Notes: a model not told the origin generated them from the sequence alone. Shown: positions 1 to 8,605, numbered from the stretch's first letter. The stretch is DNA of 64,000 nucleotides from JBCCEJ01 sp039030335 (GCA_039030335.1 JBCCEJ010000013.1:1-64000); one strand, 5' to 3'. Program-made: numbers and translations.

Positions 1-1161
1 CCGTTCTATACGCGGCTGACCGCCGCCGGCGCCGTACACGAGGAAGTCTACGGTTGGGAACGGCCGCGCTGGTTTGCGACCGACGAACTCGCCGCGCAGG
101 ACGTCTACTCTTTCCGCCGATGCGACTGGCTGGAGGCGGTCGAGCGGGAAGTTCGGGCCGTACGCGAGCGCGTCGGCATGATGGACATCTCGGCATTTGC
201 GAAGATTGAGGTCAGCGGCGCCGGCGCGCATGCGTTCGTAAGCCGCGCGATCGCCAACCGTCCCCCGCGCACCACCGGCGGCATCGTGCTGAGTCACGTG
301 TTGAATCGCAAAGGCACCATCGAGGCGGAAACCACCGTCGTGCGGCTCGGCGAGTCGCACTTCTACTTCGTCTGCGCGGCCTTCTTCGAGCAGCGTCTCT
401 ACGACTGGCTCTCGGCACTTGCCGGTGACGATGCCAACGTACGCATCGTTAACGTCTCCAGCGAGACCGCCGCACTCGCCTTGCAAGGGCCCCGCGCGCG
501 CGACGTGCTGTCCGCAGTCACCGAAGCCGAACTCGGCAACGAGCATTTCCGCTGGCTCACCGCCCGCACCGTTCGTATCGCCGGCACGCACGTGCGCGCC
601 CTGCGCATTTCCTACGCGGGTGAATTGGGATGGGAACTCCATATGCCGCTGGCCGGCGCGCTGGAAGTGTTTGACGCACTGGTAGCGGCCGGTGAGGCGC
701 ACGGCATGCAGCATTACGGCTCGTTCGCGATGAACGCCATGCGCATGGAGAAAATGTTCAAGGGGGCGTCCGAACTGACCAACGAAGTCACACTGCCGGA
801 AGCCGATGTCATGCGATTCGTCAAGCTCGATAAGCCCGGTGGCTTCGTCGGCGATGAAGCCACCCGAGCGAGTGCGGCCGCAAACGCCCGACCGTGGCAG
901 TGCGTGTACCTGCAGGTCGACGCCAACGACGCGGACTGCCTCGGCGGGGAAGCCGTGACGGTAGGCGGCGAACGGATCGGGGCCATCTCGTCAGGCGCGT
1001 ATGCGCCGACGTGCGCCACTTCGCTGGCTTTTGCCTACGTCACTCCAGCGTATGCCGAGCCCGGCACGGCGTTGGAAGTGACCGTTCTCGGTGAACGCGT
1101 GTCCGCGCGCGTGCTCGGCGAGCCGGTTTACGACGCAGCCAACGAGCGCCCTCGTATGTAA
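1..1161 (+). CDS. Dimethylglycine/sarcosine dehydrogenase-like protein, C-terminal GcvT part (5' end cut off)
   Basis: The frame is open from base 1 and closes at TAA 1159-1161, so 386 C-terminal residues are visible and the start lies outside the window. The first residues contain YGWERPRWFA, a segment typical of the FAD dehydrogenases of the dimethylglycine/sarcosine dehydrogenase family just before their folate-binding GcvT domain. The rest is a GcvT/aminomethyltransferase fold, with QGPRA and a SYAGELGWELH motif in mid-domain. Family members oxidatively demethylate N-methylglycines and pass the one-carbon unit to tetrahydrofolate. An ATG at 178 would give only a fragment of the domain and is not the likely start. 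The exact substrate cannot be told from this part. The serine hydroxymethyltransferase gene at 36.3 kb would fit the same one-carbon route. Confidence 0.85.
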   Translation, partial: PFYTRLTAAGAVHEEVYGWERPRWFATDELAAQDVYSFRRCDWLEAVEREVRAVRERVGMMDISAFAKIEVSGAGAHAFVSRAIANRPPRTTGGIVLSHVLNRKGTIEAETTVVRLGESHFYFVCAAFFEQRLYDWLSALAGDDANVRIVNVSSETAALALQGPRARDVLSAVTEAELGNEHFRWLTARTVRIAGTHVRALRISYAGELGWELHMPLAGALEVFDALVAAGEAHGMQHYGSFAMNAMRMEKMFKGASELTNEVTLPEADVMRFVKLDKPGGFVGDEATRASAAANARPWQCVYLQVDANDADCLGGEAVTVGGERIGAISSGAYAPTCATSLAFAYVTPAYAEPGTALEVTVLGERVSARVLGEPVYDAANERPRM

Positions 1162-1176
1162 GCACGGCGAAATCGC

Positions 1177-2433
1177 TCAACGGGTATGCATACGTCTCAG
1201 ATAGTCCCAGGCAACGGGCACGATGTGCTCGGCGACTCGGGCGGCACCTGCCGGCGTCAGATGACAGTAGTCGATATAGAGCTGGGCCTCCGGCTTTCCG
1301 CGCCTGGCGATCTGACCGATATCGGTAAACGCGATGCCCGCGTCTGCGAAGAGCACGGGAAGTTGCTGGCGCGCTTTGCTCATGAACTGAGCGCCGTCCG
1401 GACCGCCATTCAGTGTCTGTGTGGTCGTGCGAATGGCGCGATCCGCCGGTACCAGCAGCTGGGGATCCTCGAACACGATCTCCGGTTGTAAGAACACGTG
1501 CAGTTCGAAGCCATGCAGCTTCCCAAGCTGATGGGAGAGCGCGTAGTTGCGTAGGAAGCCAATGCTCGCAGCCGCCTTGTATTCGGTGGCGAAGCCGCCT
1601 TCACGCTTCGGTCCAGCGGCGATGTTGTGCGGCTTGCCTTCATAGCGCTCGAACAGCTTGAAGGCCACTTTCTCCATCACCTTGAAGAAATGACTGACAT
1701 CGCCCAGTGACCGGAACGCTGCGTATAGACCGATGAACGGCTGGCGCTCGTTCAAGGCCCGCACGAGGTTGTGAGAGGAATACCCGTAACGCCGAATGGG
1801 ACTGCTGGTATCCAACGAGTAGAAATCGTTGTGCCCGTCCACGAACAGGACCAGATCCGGCTCGTATTCGTACAGGCTCTCGTACAGATAGAGCACATGT
1901 TGAAACGTGTGGTAGGCAGTAACGCCCGCATTGATCACCTCGACATTGAGCGCCCCGATCCCGTGCTTGGACACCAGGCGTTCGAGACCAGCTTCCACGA
2001 AATGCGAAATCGTCTCGTCGTTTGCCAGGGTCCGATGCAGTGGATAGTGAGGTCCGCCCTGAACCCCGATGCCGTACATCGTGGAGCCACCCAGCATCAG
2101 GATTCGAAACGTACCGGCCGGCTTGCGAACGCTGACCAACTCATCGCGGCGAAAACCCTGCGCGGAATGAATCTCCCTGCCGGCCGTGTCGAACTCGCGG
2201 CGGTAAACCGGATTCAGCTCGTGGCCGCGAACCGGGTTGTAACGGTGCCGCTCCGATGCGTCGCCGAGCTCGTTGTCCCAGACTGTCAGAACCGCATACG
2301 ACGCGCCTTCCAGCAACGCGACCAGAAACACCAGGTAAAGGCAGACGAACACAATTGTGCGTGCCGTGCTGCGCGGTCCCGGGCCGGGTCCGCCACGGTC
2401 CTGTTCGTCGCTCAAGTCGCCTTCGTCGCTCAT
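1177..2433 (-). CDS. Membrane-anchored SGNH-hydrolase-like protein
   Basis: This 418-residue protein starts with a charged, Pro/Gly-rich cytoplasmic segment, then one hydrophobic helix (about residues 24-46, rich in V, F, L), then a large extracytoplasmic domain. The domain carries SGNH-type blocks: LMLGGSTMYG (block I, the nucleophile Ser in GGST), VLFVDGHNDF (Asn-containing block) and a C-terminal DYCH (catalytic Asp and His of block V). Such proteins are often O-acyl transferases or esterases acting on cell-envelope polysaccharide. The frame stays open 28 codons further upstream, but that extension looks unlike protein and the start MSDEGD at 2433 is preferred. The gene converges on the preceding dehydrogenase with a 15-base gap. 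The substrate is unknown. Confidence 0.75.
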   Translation of the reverse strand: MSDEGDLSDEQDRGGPGPGPRSTARTIVFVCLYLVFLVALLEGASYAVLTVWDNELGDASERHRYNPVRGHELNPVYRREFDTAGREIHSAQGFRRDELVSVRKPAGTFRILMLGGSTMYGIGVQGGPHYPLHRTLANDETISHFVEAGLERLVSKHGIGALNVEVINAGVTAYHTFQHVLYLYESLYEYEPDLVLFVDGHNDFYSLDTSSPIRRYGYSSHNLVRALNERQPFIGLYAAFRSLGDVSHFFKVMEKVAFKLFERYEGKPHNIAAGPKREGGFATEYKAAASIGFLRNYALSHQLGKLHGFELHVFLQPEIVFEDPQLLVPADRAIRTTTQTLNGGPDGAQFMSKARQQLPVLFADAGIAFTDIGQIARRGKPEAQLYIDYCHLTPAGAARVAEHIVPVAWDYLRRMHTR

Positions 2434-2705
2434 CGGGTCGCGCTTCGGTGAAGATGGACGGCCAGTGCCAGAAACACACTCAAGTACCGGTCTGGCTGGT
2501 GCCGCATACCGATACACGCCATACCCTCAGGTTCAAAGTGCTGGCAGAGTTTTGCGCCGCGACGAGGCGGCGCCAGGGCGCTCATGCTGTCATGAGGGCC
2601 GCCGGGCGCACCGTCCTGACCGGTTTTTTGGCGACGGCCAACGCGCCAGCTCGACAGCGGCCGGCCTCCGTCAGGGACGCCTGCCGATCAGCACGTGGAT
2701 GGCGG

Positions 2706-3095
2706 TCAGCCCGACGTGGACTCACCTTCCCCCTGCAGTTCCTTCGCGCACTCTTTATCGGCGAACACTTCGTCCACCGCCTTGATACGCGACTTCACGA
2801 GCGCATAAACCGACGTGTCTCGAGATACGCCACCGCTGCCGAAGAATAATGTCGGCAACAACACCACGGCGTTCATGGCCGCGTCTTCGTCGAACTTACC
2901 GGCACGGGGCTTCAATACCTGATACAGCTGACGCTCGCGCGCCGCCAGCTGTGCACGTTCAGCAACCAGCCGCTGACACTCCAGGTCGACGTATGGGTCC
3001 GTGGAGTGAAACAGGATCGGGACATCTTCCGGTTGCGAAGCGCAGCCCGACAACAGCCCTGCCAGAACTGCTGCCGCAAAGGTTTTGATCCGCAT
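2706..3095 (-). CDS. Small predicted lipoprotein, unknown function
   Basis: A 129-residue protein with a lipoprotein signal: positively charged MRIK, a hydrophobic core and the lipobox LSGC with Cys18 as the expected lipidated residue. The mature part has a helical, Glu/Arg/Gln-rich stretch (about residues 38-62) and ends in a charged Glu/Gly/Ser tail. The start at 3095 is chosen over an upstream in-frame ATG at 3197 because it is followed directly by the signal peptide and preceded by GGAG about nine bases away. I do not recognise the family. The protein is probably held at the inner face of the outer membrane or in the periplasm. Confidence 0.65.
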   Translation of the reverse strand: MRIKTFAAAVLAGLLSGCASQPEDVPILFHSTDPYVDLECQRLVAERAQLAARERQLYQVLKPRAGKFDEDAAMNAVVLLPTLFFGSGGVSRDTSVYALVKSRIKAVDEVFADKECAKELQGEGESTSG

Positions 3096-3542
3096 ACTCT
3101 CAGGCTCCACAACTTCAGCGAAAGGATCATCGAATGACGCGCGCAGGCGCTGGCGACGGTCGCACCAGTGCTTACCGACGGGCATTCTGAGGCCCACTGC
3201 AAAACATCACAACTGCCGCCCGACTGGCCGTCCGGCCGCCACCGCGGGCAGCCTTGGCGCGGCATCACGCCTGTCGGCCGCAATCACGCTGCCAACGCGC
3301 ACTGCCGAATGCAAACCGCTTCCGCCGGCGGTACACATGTGACGCGTAGCCGTGGGTTGTTAGCAGGCAGGCGCGCCTGGATTCCAGCCAGCGCTCACTG
3401 CCACGTCCTTCGAGGGTGCCCGTAACCGGGCCGTTCCAGGCGAACGCGTTTCGTTGGCGTTTGTCGGCTTTCCTTACAAATCATCCGCACCACTTTTGTG
3501 CGCGGTCGGGTAACGTACGGCGATTCAGCAAGTTAACGGAAG
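3096..3542. other. Intergenic stretch between the lipoprotein gene and the PEP-CTERM-like gene
   Basis: About 450 bases without a convincing gene. The short open frames here lack ribosome sites and look like GC-rich noise. A small dyad, CGCAC-N7-GTGCG around 3486-3502, sits about 40 bases upstream of the sigma-54-type site and could bind a regulator, but it is short. I see no terminator or repeat. Confidence 0.4.
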
Positions 3543-3558
3543 TGGCCCAAGTATTGCT
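3543..3558 (+). promoter_or_regulatory. Sigma-54 (RpoN)-type -24/-12 promoter of the PEP-CTERM-like gene
   Basis: The bases TGGCCC-N5-TTGCT match the sigma-54 consensus TGGCAC-N5-TTGCW with one mismatch. The obligatory GG (3544-3545) and GC (3556-3557) are separated by exactly ten bases. The site lies about 40 bases upstream of the ATG at 3598, which gives a leader of roughly 30 nt. PEP-CTERM genes are known targets of RpoN with the PrsK/PrsR two-component pair, and a second such site precedes the other PEP-CTERM gene at 43.1 kb. Confidence 0.75.
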
Positions 3559-3597
3559 TAGAAGGTGCTCATCTGCATCTCCAGCTGATGGATAAGA

Positions 3598-4488
3598 ATG
3601 AAAGTTCTGAAGCGCAATTTCATTGGTGTCGCACTCGCAACGGCCATGACGCTCGCCGCGTCGTCTGTCGCCAGCGCCGACATCATGTTCGCAACCAGCA
3701 GTGGCGACATAACTGGAATCAACATTCGCGCATTTGATCAGATCGCAAACATCGCAGACACAGACGACGTATCCGTTGCGGTGGGCGCGGCTGTGCCGCA
3801 AACCGGCACCCTGACGGCCGACACCAATCCGGGTGGCCCATCCGCCCAGGCCGCGCTGGACTACAGTCTGGGCGACAGCGGGTTCAGCTTTGACTTCAGC
3901 GCCAGTTCTCGCGGCAATCCGAACGGCGGGGACGGCGATGTAAGCTTTGGCAGCAACTTCTATTTCACCGTCGACGAGGACACCGACTTCACTTTTTCCG
4001 CGACGGCGTCGGGCGCTTCAAATTCAGGCGGCGGCGCCAGCGGGTCGCTATTCTCGACTTTCTTCCATGCGTTCGTCGCGGAGATATTCGCGAGCGAACA
4101 GCAATCGGGCAGCGCAAGCTCCGCCTATCTCATCGAGGCGGACGGCGCTCCTGGCGGTGCCGCTCAAAACGTCACTCGCGGCACCTTCACCGGGCAGTTG
4201 CAAGCCGGCAAGATCTACCACCTCGCGGTCAGCGGCGGTGGTAACGCATCGTTCACGGCGGCGAACGGCGGTGACTTCTCGGCCAGCATGTCCCTGGTAC
4301 TGTCGGGCGCGAACAGTGCGCCGGTGCCGGCACCGACTACTGCGACGCTGCTGATGTTCGCGGCGCTAATCGTGAACCGTCGCGGGCACCGTCCCGTCGT
4401 AAGACTTCCGGTCCGCGTGCGAACGGCCAGGCGCTGGCAGGTCGTCTCGAATTGGGCGGGCGTTACGACAGGCCGGGACGGAACCTAG
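3598..4488 (+). CDS. Secreted PEP-CTERM-like protein with an altered C-terminus
   Basis: A 296-residue protein with an N-terminal signal peptide (cleavage near ASA-DI, residue 28), followed by a Gly/Ser/Ala/Asp-rich low-complexity beta-type region with no cysteine. Near the C-terminus (about residues 243-263) it has a sorting-signal-like unit: VPAP, a hydrophobic stretch and NRRG. This resembles PEP-CTERM (VPEP, membrane helix, Arg cluster), except that PEP is replaced by PAP and 33 further Arg/Val-rich residues follow the Arg cluster instead of a stop. A single-base shift in the GGG at 4384-4386 would end the protein at TAA 4400-4402 right after NRRGTVPS, so a frameshift is likely. It is preceded by a sigma-54-type promoter. 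Exosortase normally processes such proteins during surface export; whether this one is still sorted is doubtful. Confidence 0.7.
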   Translation: MKVLKRNFIGVALATAMTLAASSVASADIMFATSSGDITGINIRAFDQIANIADTDDVSVAVGAAVPQTGTLTADTNPGGPSAQAALDYSLGDSGFSFDFSASSRGNPNGGDGDVSFGSNFYFTVDEDTDFTFSATASGASNSGGGASGSLFSTFFHAFVAEIFASEQQSGSASSAYLIEADGAPGGAAQNVTRGTFTGQLQAGKIYHLAVSGGGNASFTAANGGDFSASMSLVLSGANSAPVPAPTTATLLMFAALIVNRRGHRPVVRLPVRVRTARRWQVVSNWAGVTTGRDGT

Positions 4489-4763
4489 GTAAACGTTGCG
4501 CCTGAAGCGCAGAGCAGGAACAGCAACCACAGACAGATCGCGACCGGCGCACGCATATCGGCTTTGCCGTAATCGGAGGCGAATCGCTCGAAGATCCCAT
4601 ATGTGGGCACGCGAGCGATGAGTCGCCAGCAAAGCACCAACGCATAGGCAAAAACCAGGCCGGCGAGCCGGTCCTGCCAGTTGTCAGGTCTGGGGTCGCG
4701 TTGCATCAACGCCGCTGCCGCGACGGCCGCTATCACGGTAGCGGCCAGCAGGTCTTTTGGCAT
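4485..4763 (-). CDS. Small membrane protein, unknown function
   Basis: A 92-residue protein with three probable hydrophobic segments: an Ala/Val-rich one at the N-terminus (LLAATVIAAVAAAAL), one around AGLVFAYALVLCW, and one at the C-terminus (AICLWLLFLLCASG). The start MPKDLL at 4763 is chosen because the open frame upstream of it has no hydrophobic or protein-like character. Its stop overlaps by four bases the stop of the convergent PEP-CTERM-like frame, an overlap that would vanish if that gene's C-terminus is indeed frameshifted. I do not recognise the family. Confidence 0.5.
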   Translation of the reverse strand: MPKDLLAATVIAAVAAAALMQRDPRPDNWQDRLAGLVFAYALVLCWRLIARVPTYGIFERFASDYGKADMRAPVAICLWLLFLLCASGATFT

Positions 4764-4855
4764 GGGCGGGCTCCAGTGCGCTGGTGAAGCGCTATTGTGC
4801 CGGTGATCGACGCAGCGCGTCAGGGCGCTGACCGGCATCGGCGAACTCGCCGGCT

Positions 4856-5653
4856 CTACCAGTCGATGTCCGCTCCGTCCCACGCCTTGAAGCTGCCGTT
4901 ATCGGCAGATGTCAGCGCGTCTAGCACCTGCAACAACTGCGCCGCTGCAACGTCTGGAGACCTCATCTGCCCGGACGGCAAATTACCTTGAAAGGGCAAC
5001 GAGAGCCGGGTGTCCACGGTGCCGGGATGCAGCGCCACGCAGATGACATCGGCCGCCCGGCGCCGCAGTTCGATAGCGAGGTTGCGGGTGAACATGTTCT
5101 GAGCTGCCTTGGCGGCCCGGTAGGCATACCAGCCGCCCAGCCGGTTATCTCCGATGCTGCCAACGCGGGCCGAGACGTTGGCGACGATGCTGCGTCCGCG
5201 GCGCGGGAGGTAGGTCGCAAAGTGTTTCGCCACCAGCAACGGGCCGAGCGCGTTGACGGCGAAACTGCGCTGCACGCTGCTGGCGTCGACGTCGGCGAGT
5301 CGACGCTCCGGGCGCATGTTGCGACCCTCGTGCAACACACCAGCAGCATTGAACAAGAGCGACAGGTAACCACCGCTACGGCCGAGTTCTGCGCCGAATT
5401 GCGTCGCCGCCAGCTCGATCGAAGACTCCGAGGTGACATCGACGCGAAGACGGCGAACACGGCATTCCGGATCAGAGTCCGCCGGCGCCCGCGATGCTTC
5501 TTCGGCCTCCGGGGGGACCGTCATCGTGCGGCCCAACGCCCACACGGTCGAGTAGCGTCGCTGCGCTACGAGCGCCTTCACGACGGCCGCGCCCACACCA
5601 CCGGTCGCGCCCACCACCACGGCGTGAGCGTCCCGAGGTCGGACCACTGTCAC
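4856..5653 (-). CDS. Short-chain dehydrogenase/reductase (C-factor/CsgA-like group)
   Basis: A 265-residue SDR-fold protein with the nucleotide-binding motif GATGGVG near residues 15-21, the structural NAAG motif, a catalytic Ser in NVSARVG and the YRAAK catalytic Tyr/Lys pair. It probably reduces or oxidises a small carbonyl/alcohol substrate with NAD(P)(H) in the cytoplasm. The sequence style (LHPGTVDTRLS after the catalytic lysine, SFKAWDG near the end) is that of the CsgA/YbbO-like SDR group. It is transcribed divergently from ubiG across about 235 bases. The substrate cannot be assigned. Confidence 0.8.
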   Translation of the reverse strand: MTVVRPRDAHAVVVGATGGVGAAVVKALVAQRRYSTVWALGRTMTVPPEAEEASRAPADSDPECRVRRLRVDVTSESSIELAATQFGAELGRSGGYLSLLFNAAGVLHEGRNMRPERRLADVDASSVQRSFAVNALGPLLVAKHFATYLPRRGRSIVANVSARVGSIGDNRLGGWYAYRAAKAAQNMFTRNLAIELRRRAADVICVALHPGTVDTRLSLPFQGNLPSGQMRSPDVAAAQLLQVLDALTSADNGSFKAWDGADIDW

Positions 5654-5712
5654 TGGCCAACTGCCCCGGAGCCGAACCAGGGCGGCCAGAAAGACGCTGA
5701 TGCGAGGCGCAT

Positions 5713-5742
5713 TTGAAACACTGTCTAGCTTATGTCTATTAA
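5713..5742 (+). promoter_or_regulatory. Possible sigma-70-type promoter toward ubiG
   Basis: TTGAAA at 5713-5718 and TATTAA at 5737-5742 are 18 bases apart within a locally AT-rich stretch between two divergent genes. The match is fair but not tight, and the leader to the ubiG ATG at 5889 would be about 140 bases. No terminator or operator was seen. Confidence 0.3.
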
Positions 5743-5888
5743 TATCGCTGCTAGAATGAAACTATCATCTCTACAACGCGTCAATATCGGTAAGGAATAC
5801 GCCGCACCGCCGATGGAGCAATCCTCAACGGTAGCTACACTGATAAGCGTGCCACCGCCGTCACGAACGCTGAATCAAATCACGTCCA

Positions 5889-6659
5889 ATGCCGATCTCA
5901 ACCGGAGCAGCCAATGTCGACCCTCGTGAGGTCGACTACTACACTACCCGCGCAGCCGCGTGGTGGGACCCCAGTGGGCCGTTCTGGCCACTGCATCGGC
6001 TGAACCGGCTGCGCACCGCATACCTGCGCGACACCCTGGCCCGGCATCTCGGCCGCAACCCCCAGTCAGCGCTCCCACTGTCGGGCACCAGCGTACTCGA
6101 CGTCGGGTGCGGCGGCGGCATCCTCAGCGAATCGATGGCGCGCCTCGGCGCCAGTGTGCTCGGTGTCGACGTCGTCAGCGACAACATCCGAACGGCCGAA
6201 CAGCACGCTGCCGGCAGTCCGCTCGACGTGCGCTACGAACATGTGGACGTGGATGAGCTGGTAAGTCGGGGCAGCCGCTTCGACGTCGTGCTGAACATGG
6301 AAGTCGTCGAACACGTTCCCGATGTGCCTCAGTTCATGCGGGCTTGCTGCGCGCTGGTCGAACCCGGCGGCCTGATGGCAGTCGCAACCCTGAACCGCAC
6401 ACCGATCGCCTGGCTCACGGCCATCATTGGCGCCGAGTACATCCTCGGCTGGCTGCCCAAAGGAACCCACCGCTGGCAGCAGTTCGTCACGCCCACGGAA
6501 GTCGAAAGGCTGCTCATCGCGGGTGGGCTGCGCTGCACGGACCGCACGGGCGTGCGGGTCAACCCCGTGACGCGGCGCTTTTCTCTCAGCCCGCGCATGG
6601 CCGTCAACTACATGGTCATTGGCCAGAAGTCTGCGACCCCGGCGTTCGGCGGCGCCTGA
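5889..6659 (+). CDS. ubiG: UbiG, ubiquinone biosynthesis O-methyltransferase
   Basis: This cytoplasmic or membrane-associated SAM-dependent enzyme performs both O-methylations of ubiquinone biosynthesis. The 256-residue length is close to the usual 240. The N-terminal hallmark is present as AAAWWDPSGPFWPLHRLN (about residues 22-39). The SAM-binding loop is VLDVGCGGGIL (69-79), followed by the acidic residue in LGVD and the NMEVVEH segment. The downstream DCC protein and nei follow on the same strand with short gaps, so the three may be co-transcribed. The start at 5889 agrees with the family N-terminus. A ubiquinone pathway supports a proteobacterial host. Confidence 0.95.
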   Translation: MPISTGAANVDPREVDYYTTRAAAWWDPSGPFWPLHRLNRLRTAYLRDTLARHLGRNPQSALPLSGTSVLDVGCGGGILSESMARLGASVLGVDVVSDNIRTAEQHAAGSPLDVRYEHVDVDELVSRGSRFDVVLNMEVVEHVPDVPQFMRACCALVEPGGLMAVATLNRTPIAWLTAIIGAEYILGWLPKGTHRWQQFVTPTEVERLLIAGGLRCTDRTGVRVNPVTRRFSLSPRMAVNYMVIGQKSATPAFGGA

Positions 6660-6728
6660 CAGACCCATGCCGAGCGTTGCGCGCCCCCACAGGATTCCAC
6701 CCGCATCATCTCTTTGGAGGGCTGCATT

Positions 6729-7121
6729 TTGAATTTGACGGTCTACTACGATGGCGCCTGCCCGCTCTGTGTCCGGGAGATCGGGGTCTACCGACGCCTG
6801 CGCGGTGCAGACGCGATCGACTGGGTTGATGCGGCTGATGAGTCACGGGTCTGGGCGCACCAGGACCTGACCCGCGGCCAGGCTCTCAAACGGCTGCACG
6901 CCCGGAGCGCGGACGGCACTTTGCACTCGGGCGCGGCGGCGTTTGGCGCTATCTGGAACCTGCTGCCGGCGTTCCGCTGGTTGGCGAGCCTGCTCCGCAT
7001 ACCCGGCGCATTGCCGGCGGCCGAGTTGGGCTACCGCCTGTTCCTCAGGCTCCGCCCCCGCCTGCAGCGTCTACTGGGCGGGCCCATTAAAAACTGCGAG
7101 GACGCGCGCTGCGATGCCTGA
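6729..7121 (+). CDS. DCC-family (DUF393) thiol-disulfide oxidoreductase-like protein
   Basis: A 130-residue protein with the family signature YYDGACPLCVREI at residues 5-17, containing the D-G-x-C-x-x-C redox-type motif. The predicted C-terminal segment LRPRLQRLLGG is also usual in the family. The start is a TTG at 6729, fixed by a strong GGAGG at 6716-6720 placed eight bases upstream; the in-frame TTG at 6714 would overlap that ribosome site. The 3' end overlaps nei by eight bases, so the two are translationally linked. Members are thioredoxin-like, but their physiological partner is mostly unknown. Confidence 0.85.
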   Translation: MNLTVYYDGACPLCVREIGVYRRLRGADAIDWVDAADESRVWAHQDLTRGQALKRLHARSADGTLHSGAAAFGAIWNLLPAFRWLASLLRIPGALPAAELGYRLFLRLRPRLQRLLGGPIKNCEDARCDA

Positions 7122-7935
7122 GGGGCCGGAGATCCGGCTCGCCGCAGACCGAATTGCCGAAGTCCTGGAAGGAGAGCAGATCCGGGCCGTAGAACTCGAA
7201 CTGCCGCGCCTCAAACCCTACGAGCCAGAACTCCTGGGCGCACACGTCATCCGTGTTGAAACCCGCGGCAAGGCCATGCTGACGCACTTCGACAACGGTC
7301 TCACGCTCTACTCGCACAACCAGCTCTACGGACGATGGTATGTCCGCGCGCGTGACGCCTGGCCGCGCACCCGGCGAACCTTGCGTGTGGCCCTGCACAC
7401 CGAGCGCGCGAGCGCGTTGCTCTACAGCGCCAGCGACATCGAAATCCTCGACCATGACGGTCTCGCGCGACACCCTTTCCTCACCCGGATCGGACCGGAT
7501 GTGCTCGCACCGGACCTTACCTGGAGAGCACTCGCAAAACGTCTGGCCGAACGAGCTTTCCTGCGTCGGTCGCTGGCCTCGCTGTATCTGGATCAGAGCT
7601 ACGTGGCCGGCCTCGGCAACTACCTGCGCAGCGAGATTTTGTTCTTCGCGAAAGTGCATCCCCGGCGGCGCCCATTAGACCTCTCAATTGGAGAGCGCGG
7701 TGCGCTCGCTCGTCAAACCCTCGCGATCGCCCAGCGCTCTTACGAGACCCGCGGTATCACGAACCCGGACCGGATCGTGCGCCGCCGCAAGGCCGCTGGC
7801 CTGACGCGTAAATCCGAACTGCGATTCGCCGTATTCGATCGTGCCGGCGAGCCATGCGACTACTGCAATACCGAGATCGAACGAACCGAGGCAGGGTCGA
7901 GACGGCTGTACATTTGCCCGACCTGCCAGCTCTGA
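7114..7935 (+). CDS. nei: Endonuclease VIII (Nei), DNA glycosylase/AP lyase
   Basis: A 273-residue member of the Fpg/Nei family, close to the 263 residues of E. coli Nei. The mature N-terminus PEGPEIR carries the catalytic Pro1 and Glu2 (after Met removal), typical of Nei rather than Fpg (PELPEVE). The helix-two-turn-helix segment contains YVAGLGNYLRSEIL. The C-terminal zinc finger has its four cysteines as CDYC and CPTC. The enzyme removes oxidised pyrimidines from DNA and cleaves the strand. It overlaps the DCC gene by eight bases. The in-frame region upstream to 6943 belongs to the DCC gene in another frame and is not part of this protein. Confidence 0.93.
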   Translation: MPEGPEIRLAADRIAEVLEGEQIRAVELELPRLKPYEPELLGAHVIRVETRGKAMLTHFDNGLTLYSHNQLYGRWYVRARDAWPRTRRTLRVALHTERASALLYSASDIEILDHDGLARHPFLTRIGPDVLAPDLTWRALAKRLAERAFLRRSLASLYLDQSYVAGLGNYLRSEILFFAKVHPRRRPLDLSIGERGALARQTLAIAQRSYETRGITNPDRIVRRRKAAGLTRKSELRFAVFDRAGEPCDYCNTEIERTEAGSRRLYICPTCQL

Positions 7936-7942
7936 GAGCGCC

Positions 7943-8446
7943 TCAGGGCGCAGCCCTGCCCGGCTCGAAGCGACACTGCCCGTAAGTCATCCAAGCCGTG
8001 CGCCGCCAGTACAACCGGTGACTGAACCGCCCATCCGCTTCCACCCGCAGGTAGCCCTGCCCCGGCAACTTGTAGAGCAGTTCGCGAGGCTGATGACGTA
8101 TCGAGGCCACCCAGGAAGCGCTGCTAAGCGGCGCGAGATGGGGGTAGCCATCAGCCGCCGTAATGCGCACGTCGCCGGGCGACTTATCGACACGCAACGC
8201 CGAAGTGCGCAATCGCGAGCGACCGCTACAGCCGACATGAATGTTGTGGCAGTAGAACGGCAGCTCCGGCTCACAAACCAGGCGACGCGCACTTTCGCTC
8301 GCCGCCAGGTCCGACCCGCCAGCGCATAGGGCAACGCCGACTCCAACGGCCGCCAGGAGCGTCCCGGGACGTGTCCGCGCCGACCTCGAGGACCGGCGCA
8401 AGCCCGATCGCTTGCCGAGGCCAATGGTGAAGTGTATCTGAGCCAT
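7943..8446 (-). CDS. Predicted secreted protein, unknown function
   Basis: A 167-residue protein that starts with a long basic region (RRSSRSARTRPG) followed by a hydrophobic stretch (about residues 29-48), consistent with a signal peptide or a single anchor. The mature part holds five cysteines, including CEPELPFYCHNIHVGC, which could form disulfides outside the cytoplasm. The C-terminus (YLRVEADGRFSHRLYW) reads like a compact beta domain. It converges on nei with a seven-base gap. I do not recognise a family, and the exact start is uncertain. Confidence 0.55.
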   Translation of the reverse strand: MAQIHFTIGLGKRSGLRRSSRSARTRPGTLLAAVGVGVALCAGGSDLAASESARRLVCEPELPFYCHNIHVGCSGRSRLRTSALRVDKSPGDVRITAADGYPHLAPLSSASWVASIRHQPRELLYKLPGQGYLRVEADGRFSHRLYWRRTAWMTYGQCRFEPGRAAP

Positions 8447-8483
8447 AGCAACACAGCCTGACGCGTGACTTTTAGGGATCGAA

Positions 8484-8512
8484 TTGCACTTTCTAATGGT
8501 TCAGCATAGATT
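8484..8512 (+). promoter_or_regulatory. Weak candidate promoter upstream of the PQQ dehydrogenase/Ebo cluster
   Basis: TTGCAC (8484-8489) and TAGATT (8507-8512) are 17 bases apart in the only AT-richer part of the 160-base gap between the divergent secreted-protein gene and the dehydrogenase. The -35 half is poor. It is reported because this gap must hold the promoter of the long downstream cluster, unless the cluster is internally promoted. Confidence 0.3.
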
Positions 8513-8605
8513 CCCTTATGTCCCAGGGGTCCGTGCCGCGCAAGACGTCATGCGCCCCTTGGCATCAGGGAACCACCACGATGTGAAACCGGAGGAGGAA
8601 CTGCG

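Noticed and set aside
1771..2451. Long open frame opposite the SGNH-hydrolase gene
   Set aside because: Shadow frame in high-GC DNA without motifs; the opposite strand holds the real gene.
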